Positions 57,521 through 64,000 of a DNA stretch of 64,000 nucleotides are shown here, piece after piece. The DNA is from Agathobacter rectalis ATCC 33656. GTDB taxonomy: Bacteria > Bacillota > Clostridia > Lachnospirales > Lachnospiraceae. The stretch's first letter is position 1, and every line of letters starts with the position of its first letter. The DNA lies in NCBI RefSeq assembly GCF_000020605.1, contig NC_012781.1, positions 1,923,501 through 1,987,500 of the forward strand. The letters run 5' to 3'. A program made the translations under genes and the position numbers. The notes under the pieces were generated by a model. It ran no database searches, had not been told where the DNA came from, and worked only from the letters and a program-made list of their open reading frames with translations.

Positions 57521-57778
57521 CTATATTCCAAACACTATCAAAGCTACTATTCCCGCTATAAACATGATCGGTGCCAGGACGATAAACAGTACTGCTCCTA
57601 CCATTCCTATAAACTCGCCTACCCTTGTTTCGTCGCAGGTATCTATACCACCACATATGAAATACTGGCCTTCGCCCGTTTCCGGATCAATTACTCTATC
57701 GCAACACTTTCCATTGCATCCATACATTTGTTGCCGCCTCTTTACCGCTTCCTCTTCGGTCTCTTTGTGCCTTCGCAC
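57521..57778 (-). CDS. Small membrane protein with Cys-rich N-terminus (85 aa)
   Basis: The start is GTG 57778, directly after the upstream stop. It has cysteines in the N-terminal half (CNGKCCDRV, CGGIDTCDE) and one or two C-terminal hydrophobic segments (IGMVGAVLFIVLAPIMFIAGIVALIVF). The poly-G tract ends about 9 bases before its start. Function unknown. Confidence 0.6.
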   Translation of the reverse strand: MRRHKETEEEAVKRRQQMYGCNGKCCDRVIDPETGEGQYFICGGIDTCDETRVGEFIGMVGAVLFIVLAPIMFIAGIVALIVFGI

Positions 57779-58084
57779 CTATTTCACCCCCCCCCGCTCA
57801 ATTTTCTTCAATTCTTCAATGCTGATGATTCTGCAGTCCGGGAGCATGATGTTCGCATCTTCCAAGTTGACTGCAGTACCTTCAATTCTCATTTTTGGAT
57901 AGCTCACCAGCACCGAGCATTCCTGCGCTATTCTATATGCGTTATCTGAGATAATCTTCCGGACTCTCTTCTGATCTGCTACTGAGGTTCGCTTACCGTT
58001 GACCGGTATCTTCCGGAACTCAGCCTGCATCTCAGTCTCTCCTTTGTATATCCGCTCATACACGTATAAGAAACCTCTTGCCAT
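57779..58084 (-). CDS. Phage hypothetical protein (101 aa) ending in a poly-G tract
   Basis: Two possible starts: ATG 58084 (after AAAGGATAAGCGAT) and ATG 58030 (after AAAGGAGAGACTGAG). Core: RKIPVNGKRTSVADQKRVRKII. The C-terminal ERGGVK is encoded by nine consecutive G (57787-57795). Function unknown. Confidence 0.6.
   Translation of the reverse strand: MARGFLYVYERIYKGETEMQAEFRKIPVNGKRTSVADQKRVRKIISDNAYRIAQECSVLVSYPKMRIEGTAVNLEDANIMLPDCRIISIEELKKIERGGVK
57787..57795 (-). repeat. Poly-G tract (9) before the Cys-rich membrane protein gene
   Basis: Nine G on the coding strand at the end of one gene, about 9 bases before the GTG start of the next, in the place where a GGAGG is usual. Confidence 0.85.
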
Positions 58085-58089
58085 ATCGC

Positions 58090-58314
58090 TTATCCTTTCT
58101 CTTCGTCCGCTACAATCTTTGCCTTTTCTCCGGTATCTTTAATCTCAAGCATCACGCCAGGCTTCAAATATGCGATTGCTACCGGATGCCCGAAGAAATC
58201 CTTTGCAGCTCTTCTCAGCTTTTTCTCATACTTTGCCATCTTCTTTGCAGCATGCGCTCTTACCCATTCTCTCGCAAATTTCATCTGTTCCATATCACTC
58301 TCCGGTGTATTCAT
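58090..58314 (-). CDS. Phage hypothetical protein (74 aa)
   Basis: Starts MNTPESDMEQMKFAREWVRAHAAK; basic helical N-terminus, then a short beta segment. Has AAGGAGGC upstream. Role unknown. Confidence 0.6.
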   Translation of the reverse strand: MNTPESDMEQMKFAREWVRAHAAKKMAKYEKKLRRAAKDFFGHPVAIAYLKPGVMLEIKDTGEKAKIVADEEKG

Positions 58315-58323
58315 TCTGCCTCC

Positions 58324-58635
58324 TTACTTTCTGTTCGGTTTCTTAATTCTTTCAATCTCCTGCAGGGAAGGTTTGCCTACGCACTTCTCCATACCAGCCG
58401 CCAGTTCCTTTGCTCCTGGGTTGTTCTTCTCGACTTCATCTGCCAGGTGGCGCAGGACTAAAACTATCAGTCCCGCGTCGTTCTTGGCGTATGGAGATAT
58501 GCTGTCGATAACCCTCTCTGAGTAATACTGCAGACCGTGACTCACCAGGTTCATTGCCTGCTTGGTCTTGCCCTTTGCAATCAATTCATTGCCTCTGTCC
58601 ACATAACTGCTCACTCTTGGTTTCATCAGTCCCAT
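58324..58635 (-). CDS. Phage hypothetical protein (103 aa)
   Basis: A helical protein (MNLVSHGLQYYSERVIDSISPYAKND) of unknown role in the early operon. Confidence 0.6.
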   Translation of the reverse strand: MGLMKPRVSSYVDRGNELIAKGKTKQAMNLVSHGLQYYSERVIDSISPYAKNDAGLIVLVLRHLADEVEKNNPGAKELAAGMEKCVGKPSLQEIERIKKPNRK

Positions 58636-58637
58636 AT

Positions 58638-59306
58638 CTACTCCTCCGGATCTTCGTAATCGTAACCTTCTGTGTCTGCATCTCCCAGGATGTCGTCTGT
58701 AATATCCTCCGGCTCTTCCTCGTTAGGTTCCTCGGCCGGTGTATCTCCCGGCTCTCCGTTGTTCTCTTCTGACGGCGTTTCTTCTGCAGGTTGGGTATCT
58801 GTTTTCTCGGTCTCCGCAGGCTTCTCTTCATCTGCCGGTCCAGGTAACGCCGGTCTTACATCTGCATCGATGTATGTACCGTCGATAATATCCTCGTTTC
58901 CTTCACCTTCCTGCTTCTGACCTTGCATGAAGTCTGAATCAAAAATCGTTCTCTGCTGGGTGTTCGCAATCGGCTGTAATACATAACAACCAGTCTCTTC
59001 ATCCATAACCATCTCCATCTCGTTATTGAGATTTCCACCTTTCTCGTCGGTAATCTTTACTGCAGATGTGACTTTGTGCTTGAACTGCGGCTTGCTAATC
59101 TCCCTGGACTCTCCCTTGATATTCGGGTCATAGTTCGGGATAAACTCCTTTACCATGGTAACGTCAATCTTAATTGTCATACTTCCTTCGTTGGACTGCT
59201 TCTCAATCATGTTTCCAAGAAGTCTCTGCAGAACAAAATTCATATCGTGCTTCATATTCTCGAAGGTATTGCTGTCGAAATCCAATTTCTTGTCAAAATC
59301 ATTCAT
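58638..59306 (-). CDS. Phage hypothetical protein with acidic tail (222 aa)
   Basis: Start ATG 59306 overlaps the upstream stop (TGATG). An N-terminal domain of about 140 residues is followed by a very acidic, low-complexity tail (EETPSEENNGEPGDTPAEEP). Acidic tails of this type often mimic DNA or bind SSB-like partners. No known family. Confidence 0.6.
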   Translation of the reverse strand: MNDFDKKLDFDSNTFENMKHDMNFVLQRLLGNMIEKQSNEGSMTIKIDVTMVKEFIPNYDPNIKGESREISKPQFKHKVTSAVKITDEKGGNLNNEMEMVMDEETGCYVLQPIANTQQRTIFDSDFMQGQKQEGEGNEDIIDGTYIDADVRPALPGPADEEKPAETEKTDTQPAEETPSEENNGEPGDTPAEEPNEEEPEDITDDILGDADTEGYDYEDPEE

Positions 59307-60430
59307 CACTTACTCTCCTTTGCAATCTTGCCGTATTTGATATTGTTCTCATTCATAAAAGCAATCAGTTTCCCCAGCTGCTCCTTAGTTCCGTCTGCAA
59401 AGAAACGTACTCTGTACTTCTTTTCCTGCTCAGGTTCTTCTTTTGGCGCAAACGGATCAACCACCTGCGCTGCTGGTTCCGCCTGCGTTTCTCCGGCTAC
59501 TGCCTGGGCGAATGCCGATTTTTCAATAGACTCAATCACCTTACCCATTTCGGACTGAGGTTCTGTCTGTTCGACTTCTGCGGCGGCTTCCTGTGCTTTC
59601 TTAGCTTCTGCCGCTTTACGCTCCTCTTCTTCTGCCTCGCGCTTTGCCTGCTCCTCAGCTTCCTTCTGCTTGCGGATTTCTTCCTGGCGTTTTCTCTCGG
59701 CCTCTTCCTCAGCCTTACGACGCTTGTCTGCTTCCAGTTTTTCTTCCAAGTCTGCCAGTCTCTTGTTCTCTGCCAGTGCCTTGCTGAGGTCCAGGGTCTT
59801 GATATACACATCCTTCGCATTCAACTTATACTTACTATCCAGGATGTCGATAATCTCCAAATCTGTCTTAACCGTGTCGATCTTGTCCACAATTTCCTTC
59901 TGTGCGGTTGCCAGCTTATATGTCTGATTAAGGTAACGGCTGTCGAAAATCTTTTCAAACGGCAATACCTCGGCCAAATCTCCGATATTTTCATCGTAGG
60001 TAGCCTTGATAGCCTCTTTCTTTTCTTCCTTCTGTTTTTCCTCGAACGCCTTTACCTGCTGGTCGATCAGTGCGACCGGCTCATTGATAAGTGCCGTGAT
60101 TTCATTTAACTCTGCCTCGAACACTGCATAAGGTTTATTGATGATGTTCTTTACCTGCTTTCTTCTCTCCTCAATAGCCTTAATGAGCTTGTTCAGCTCT
60201 GCCCTGTCATTCTTCGCTGCCTTAATGTTTTCCTCGGTGTAAACCACATTCTCGTAACCGGCGATCTTGGCTCTTACTGCAGCCTCCAACTCTTCCTTGT
60301 TCCACTGAATGCGTCTGAGAAAACCATCCTCTGTCGGGTTAATCAGTCTGAACTCCATTTTCCCTGCCGGTACTACCGCTGTCTCAACAACTTCTGCTTC
60401 CACTGTTTCAGTTTTCTTTCTTCCTGCCAT
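59306..60430 (-). CDS. Phage DUF1351-like coiled-coil protein (374 aa)
   Basis: A DUF1351 protein (EFRLINPTEDGFLRRIQWN, ITALINEPVALIDQQVKAFEEKQKEEKKE), with a long charged coiled-coil (ADKRRKAEEEAERKRQEEIRKQKEAEEQ). Common between recombination genes in Firmicutes phages; role in recombination is suspected. Confidence 0.75.
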   Translation of the reverse strand: MAGRKKTETVEAEVVETAVVPAGKMEFRLINPTEDGFLRRIQWNKEELEAAVRAKIAGYENVVYTEENIKAAKNDRAELNKLIKAIEERRKQVKNIINKPYAVFEAELNEITALINEPVALIDQQVKAFEEKQKEEKKEAIKATYDENIGDLAEVLPFEKIFDSRYLNQTYKLATAQKEIVDKIDTVKTDLEIIDILDSKYKLNAKDVYIKTLDLSKALAENKRLADLEEKLEADKRRKAEEEAERKRQEEIRKQKEAEEQAKREAEEEERKAAEAKKAQEAAAEVEQTEPQSEMGKVIESIEKSAFAQAVAGETQAEPAAQVVDPFAPKEEPEQEKKYRVRFFADGTKEQLGKLIAFMNENNIKYGKIAKESK

Positions 60431-60440
60431 TGTCTACCTC

Positions 60441-60890
60441 CTAAATTTGATCCGGTCCTACGACCTTTATCATCACATCAATCCTCGGCGTTTCTGAGTA
60501 AAACTTCCTTACCTGTGCATCCACAACTGCCGAATCATCGTGGTACGCTACCAGGTTTAGACTGTCGCAAACAATCTTGCCGATATTATCCCAGTCCGGC
60601 TTCTTGGTTGGTCTGATCCTGTGTTCCAACATTTCCCTGCGTTTCTTCTTGCTGGTAGACTTCGGAATTTCGTAATATGCAATTATCCTTACATCCAGCA
60701 TTGCCCCTTCCGGAAACATCTTTCCTTTGGCTGCTTCGTTATAAAACAGCTTCACCAGGTTTTCATAACTGGTGGTCTCTTTCGGGGTGTACGTCTTAAC
60801 ATACGCCCCAGCTCTTGAAAACTTCGGTCTCTGTTTCCCGAATGGCTGTCCTGGTATTGTGAAACGAATCTGCTTCATATCTTCATCCAC
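60441..60890 (-). CDS. rusA: RusA-like Holliday junction resolvase (149 aa)
   Basis: Start GTG 60890 (6 bases after AGGAGG) chosen over later ATG 60875. RusA features: IPGQPFGKQRPKFSRAG, KKPDWDNIGKIVCDSLN with acidic residues, and YHDDSAVVDAQVRKFYSE. Resolves branched DNA made in replication or RecT-driven recombination. Confidence 0.85.
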   Translation of the reverse strand: MDEDMKQIRFTIPGQPFGKQRPKFSRAGAYVKTYTPKETTSYENLVKLFYNEAAKGKMFPEGAMLDVRIIAYYEIPKSTSKKKRREMLEHRIRPTKKPDWDNIGKIVCDSLNLVAYHDDSAVVDAQVRKFYSETPRIDVMIKVVGPDQI

Positions 60891-60900
60891 TTTCTGCCTC

Positions 60901-61170
60901 CTATGCCTTGTCGCCAATCTCGGCCGACATCTTATCCGTCACCTTCTTGGCTGTCACCTTCGTTTTTCCGCTTGTTGCTTTGTAGAGTTCTGCCTTATCT
61001 GTGCCTTCCTCCACATACACCTTCAAGTAGTAATCTAACTGCTTTCCGGTCTCTGTCTTTTTTCTCTTTCCTGGCCCGACGGTATAACCGTTCTCGTGCA
61101 GGATTGCCGTAACCGTCTTGCGATCTTCCAGCTTTTCAATGCTGATTTCTGCCACCTTAATCAATCCCAT
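60901..61170 (-). CDS. Phage hypothetical protein (89 aa)
   Basis: A small basic protein: VTAILHENGYTVGPGKRKKTE and LDYYLKVYVEE. Located between DnaC-like and RusA genes; role unknown. Confidence 0.6.
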   Translation of the reverse strand: MGLIKVAEISIEKLEDRKTVTAILHENGYTVGPGKRKKTETGKQLDYYLKVYVEEGTDKAELYKATSGKTKVTAKKVTDKMSAEIGDKA

Positions 61171-61174
61171 GCTG

Positions 61175-62029
61175 TCATTCCTCCATTAAATTCTTCATGG
61201 CATCGAACCTCTTCGACGCCGCCTTTTCTCTCCAACTTCTGCCTGCAAACCTTACCGGAAAACACATCTCAAATATTCTGTCATAGATACGTCTGTATCG
61301 GATGTCCTCTGACTCCTGCATATCCTTCAATGTCATATTCGTAGTGAGGATCAACGGCTTTCCGGATAAATACCTGCTGTCGATGATGTTGTACACCTTC
61401 TCTAACGCATAATCGGTACTTCTCTCTGCTCCCAGGTCGTCGATAATCAACAGCTTTGCCGCATTCAGTCCCGCCATTATTCTTTCTTCCTCGTCGGGGT
61501 TGCCCTGGATGTTCTGCAGTATCTTCACGAATGATGTCATAACCACCGGGATCATCTGATTCAGCAACTCATTCGCAATGCAGGCGGCCGTGTAACTCTT
61601 CCCGGTTCCGACCGTCCCCCAAAACAACAACCCTTGGCGTTTCTCGTACATTTCGTCAAACCTTTTCACATAATTGCCTGCGAGGTTGTAGATTTTCTGA
61701 TTGTCTCCGTCCACCTGGTATCCGTCCAGCCTTGCCGCTTTCAGCTTGGCGTCCATAAGGCTGCTGGCTTTCAATCTTTCCAAACGCTGCATTTCCTGTC
61801 TCTTCTTTTCTTCCTCTTCCTTGCGTTTGTTCTCCTCAACCTTGCACTTACAGATACATGGAACAATTATCTCCCTGCCGCCGGTAAAATCCGACGCTGG
61901 CAACCTGGTCTGCTTTTTGGTTCTGCAGACTCCGCAGTAAAGCAGTCCGTCTTTGCCGATGTAGTCGCCCTCATTCTGCTCTGTCTCGAATGCTTCTGCA
62001 GGTAAAACCTTCTGCAAATCCAAATTCAT
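61175..62029 (-). CDS. DnaC/IstB-like helicase loader (284 aa)
   Basis: Start ATG 62029 after AAGGAGTGAGTGACG. An N-terminal CxxC zinc region (YCGVCRTKKQTRLPASD and VPCICKCK), then AAA+ ATPase: Walker A GTVGTGKSYTA, Walker B LLIIDDLGAER. Loads the host helicase on the phage origin. Confidence 0.9.
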   Translation of the reverse strand: MNLDLQKVLPAEAFETEQNEGDYIGKDGLLYCGVCRTKKQTRLPASDFTGGREIIVPCICKCKVEENKRKEEEEKKRQEMQRLERLKASSLMDAKLKAARLDGYQVDGDNQKIYNLAGNYVKRFDEMYEKRQGLLFWGTVGTGKSYTAACIANELLNQMIPVVMTSFVKILQNIQGNPDEEERIMAGLNAAKLLIIDDLGAERSTDYALEKVYNIIDSRYLSGKPLILTTNMTLKDMQESEDIRYRRIYDRIFEMCFPVRFAGRSWREKAASKRFDAMKNLMEE

Positions 62030-62031
62030 CG

Positions 62032-62811
62032 TCACTCACTCCTTCCGAACGGATTCTCGTTGTCGTCGTACTCTGCTTCGCTCTGTACCGGCTTGTCCTT
62101 TGGCAGATAGTCCAGGAACGGCGTTGACTCTCCTAAGAATGTCTTGCCATGCTTTATGTACATTGTCTCTGTTCTCTGCTTCTTACACTGTGCCGCATAG
62201 TTCTTTACCGCTTCATACAACTGCTCGTGGGAGAAGCCATCTTCCAGGCGGGCCTTATACTTCTTGTATGCCTGCCCTTTATCAACCTTCCTCGGGTATG
62301 CCTCCCACAGTTCCTCGAAATCCGTGGTGTAATTACCAATCGCCTTATTTGACTTCCGTTCTGCAGGCAGTACCGGTTCTTTCGGCTCCGGAAGTTCCGG
62401 CGTTTCTGTGTTTTCTCCTGCCAGTGCTTCCTTCTCAGCCTTCATGCGGTTGTAATATTCTCTCTGCCTGTCAGCCTCACTGGACGACTGGCCGATGAAG
62501 TTCTGAATATCCATCATGTAGATTGCTCCGTTATCGAGCATCTCGATTAAATCCAGCTTCTTGAATACATCCAATGCTTTCTCGACGGTGCCTACCTGGT
62601 GCCCTGTCAAAGTTGCCAGGATTTCCGGCGTGTACGGAATCACATTTCTATACATCAACCTGCCGGAATTGCTCAGGCTTTTCAGATAGAGTTTCAGCAG
62701 GATATTACTGTATAAATATCCGTCCTTCATGCTCTCTAAAATCTTCATCTCGTCCGTGTCGAAAAAGTCCTCTTTCAGCTTTAGGTAGTAATACTTTCTG
62801 TTGTCTGCCAT
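62032..62811 (-). CDS. Phage replisome organiser, DnaD-like (259 aa)
   Basis: N-terminal winged-helix-type phage replisome organiser (RKYYYLKLKEDFFDTDEMKILESM) and a DnaD-like C-terminal segment with FEELWEAYPRKVDKGQAYKKYKAR. It probably recognises the phage origin and recruits the loader. Confidence 0.85.
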   Translation of the reverse strand: MADNRKYYYLKLKEDFFDTDEMKILESMKDGYLYSNILLKLYLKSLSNSGRLMYRNVIPYTPEILATLTGHQVGTVEKALDVFKKLDLIEMLDNGAIYMMDIQNFIGQSSSEADRQREYYNRMKAEKEALAGENTETPELPEPKEPVLPAERKSNKAIGNYTTDFEELWEAYPRKVDKGQAYKKYKARLEDGFSHEQLYEAVKNYAAQCKKQRTETMYIKHGKTFLGESTPFLDYLPKDKPVQSEAEYDDNENPFGRSE

Positions 62812-62830
62812 TCAGTCACCGCCTATCTCC

Positions 62831-63628
62831 TTAAATGCCTGCTGTTAAGTCCATAATCGAGATCGGCTTCTTTAAGACTCTGTTGTGTCTGCAGCAATCG
62901 CACAATTCGCATCTGTCCGGCTCAACCTCTCCATTCTTAACTCTGAGGATTCTCGGCATATTCATCTCTACCATGTGCAATGCCTCCTGCAGATAGTTGT
63001 CTGTTACGTGGATAATACGGATGTCCGGCTCTGTCTGCTTCGTTGCTCCCGCAATAAAGAATGGCAACTTCTCGCCGGTATTCTGTCTCACGATTTCCTG
63101 GTAGACCGCCCCCTGGATGTCGTAACCCCAGTAACGGACAAAATCGAGGTAGCCGATGTCTTTTACCCACTTCAAATCCGTAATGGATGCCATGACCTTC
63201 AAATCAACGATAGCCACTCCCGGAATGTATGAGTCCATCTTGATCTTCCACTTCGCCCCGAACAGTTCTCCTGTCATAATGACCTGCTTCTGACCGCTCA
63301 TATACTTCATGAAGTATTCGTCTCGCTCGATACGGGCGATGATCTCCTCTGCCTGCTTGAAGTTTGCCTTTAACTCTCCCTTCTGAGTGAAGATTTCCGG
63401 ATTGTCCTTCTTGAACTGATCCAGGCTTCCCTCAAAATAACTGTCTACATAGCTTCCTACCAGCAGTGCTGTACTCTTTTCATCCTCCCAGCGTCCGTTC
63501 AGTTTCTCCATTCCGTAGAACTCGCAAGGCATCTTGCCGTAGGTTCCGGCAAAATCCTTATATCCCGATACGCTCATGTACTCCTTGTTAGCCTCCTGGC
63601 TGTAATAATTTTCTGATGTCAGCTGCAT
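62831..63628 (-). CDS. RecE-like PD-(D/E)XK exonuclease (265 aa)
   Basis: A PD-(D/E)XK nuclease of the DUF3799/RecE type: MTGELFGAKWKIKMDSYIPG with Asp, then VAIVDLKV with Asp-x-Lys, and a cysteine-rich C-terminus (CELCDCCRHNRV). It makes single-stranded tails for RecT, whose gene is next. Confidence 0.85.
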   Translation of the reverse strand: MQLTSENYYSQEANKEYMSVSGYKDFAGTYGKMPCEFYGMEKLNGRWEDEKSTALLVGSYVDSYFEGSLDQFKKDNPEIFTQKGELKANFKQAEEIIARIERDEYFMKYMSGQKQVIMTGELFGAKWKIKMDSYIPGVAIVDLKVMASITDLKWVKDIGYLDFVRYWGYDIQGAVYQEIVRQNTGEKLPFFIAGATKQTEPDIRIIHVTDNYLQEALHMVEMNMPRILRVKNGEVEPDRCELCDCCRHNRVLKKPISIMDLTAGI

Positions 63629-63639
63629 TCTTCTTCCTC

Positions 63640-64000
63640 CTATTCAACCTCTTCCAAATCTAAGCCGCCGATCTGCTGTTCCTCTTCTTTCTGCTCGATA
63701 TTACCGAACGGGTCCTGTGCCTCTACGATGTCTGGCTGGTTGTCACCGTAACTTCCTTCGCCGTCCTCGTCGTAAACTTTCTGATCGTCCTGGATTGCTC
63801 TCTGCATATCCACTGACAAAATACCCCACTTGCTTAGGAGCATCTTGATAACCGTCTTTAATGCCATTGCCTCAAAATCTGTCGTCCACTTACTGCCCTT
63901 CTTGTTATTTTCCAGGTCGTATCTGTACGCTGTCGAATACTTGCGGGCATGGTTCTCAACCTCTGCCGTTGTCATAAACAGTTCTTTTCTGAAACCTGTC
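63640..64000 (-). CDS. recT: RecT single-strand annealing protein, C-terminal part (runs off right edge)
   Basis: The open frame extends past the right edge. Visible: TGFRKELFMTTAEVENHARKYS and TTDFEAMALKTVIKMLLSKWGILSVDMQ, the conserved C-terminal half of RecT, followed by an acidic tail. The 5' end is outside the window. Confidence 0.9.
   Translation of the reverse strand, partial: TGFRKELFMTTAEVENHARKYSTAYRYDLENNKKGSKWTTDFEAMALKTVIKMLLSKWGILSVDMQRAIQDDQKVYDEDGEGSYGDNQPDIVEAQDPFGNIEQKEEEQQIGGLDLEEVE

Noticed and set aside
1-64000. CRISPR arrays, rRNA genes and insertion sequences
   Set aside because: No spaced repeat arrays, rRNA segments or transposase genes were found while reading both strands. 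No tRNA was noticed either, though a tRNA scan was not possible.

Overview
The window holds about 5 kb of a low-to-mid GC Firmicutes chromosome (gene content suggests Lachnospiraceae; the genus is not settled by the sequence) joined to at least 58.7 kb of a contractile-tailed (myovirus-like, Bacillus PBSX/Xkd-type tail) prophage. Nearly every gene is on the minus strand, so the biological order runs from right to left. Neither an integrase nor a divergent lysogeny repressor is visible; they probably lie beyond the right edge, as does the 5' end of recT.

Chromosomal side (1-5.2 kb): a membrane protein that runs off the left edge, a sensor kinase and OmpR-type regulator, a C39-type peptidase whose promoter shares an 18-base box at identical spacing with the regulator promoter, a 27-residue plus-strand peptide ORF, decayed PBECR4-like and SdpI-like genes, and a roughly 165-nt candidate non-coding RNA with its own promoter and terminator. 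Short direct repeats at 5.23-5.28 kb next to the last phage terminator mark the probable prophage end.

Prophage, right to left. 64-57 kb, early genes: RecT, a RecE-like PD-(D/E)XK nuclease, a replisome organiser, a DnaC-like loader, RusA, and small unknowns. 57-53 kb: a late-regulator-like protein, a DUF488 protein, an adenine methyltransferase-like protein with a C-terminal extension, and a ParB-like protein. 53-43 kb: terminase, portal, head morphogenesis, protease, scaffold, decoration, capsid and connector genes. 43-29 kb: tail sheath, tube, chaperone with a programmed -1 frameshift (A AAA AAC), tape measure, baseplate and fibre genes. 28.9-25.5 kb: a complete diversity-generating retroelement (DGR), consisting of a target gene with a variable repeat, a template repeat and a reverse transcriptase. 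25.5-22 kb: XkdX, holin and two lysins, ending at a strong terminator.

21.9-5.3 kb: after lysis comes a 16-kb accessory arm of about 35 small genes. It begins with a 0.5-kb non-coding segment carrying three perfect DnaA boxes and AT-rich direct repeats (candidate origin). Two near-identical consensus promoters (TTGACA-17-TATAAT), each with a CGCA-NN-TGCG palindrome in the spacer, drive the arm. It holds a perfect parS palindrome, a second ParB-like gene, an Xre-type regulator, HNH proteins, a MazF/PemK-like toxin, a radical SAM/PAPS-reductase-like/nuclease-like/ASCH cluster, and SSB.

The strongest result is the DGR. Over 152 aligned bases the template and variable repeats differ at 17 positions, and all 17 are adenines in the template (coding strand). 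The less expected results are the parS site, the candidate origin, the twin operator-bearing promoters and the poly-G tracts.
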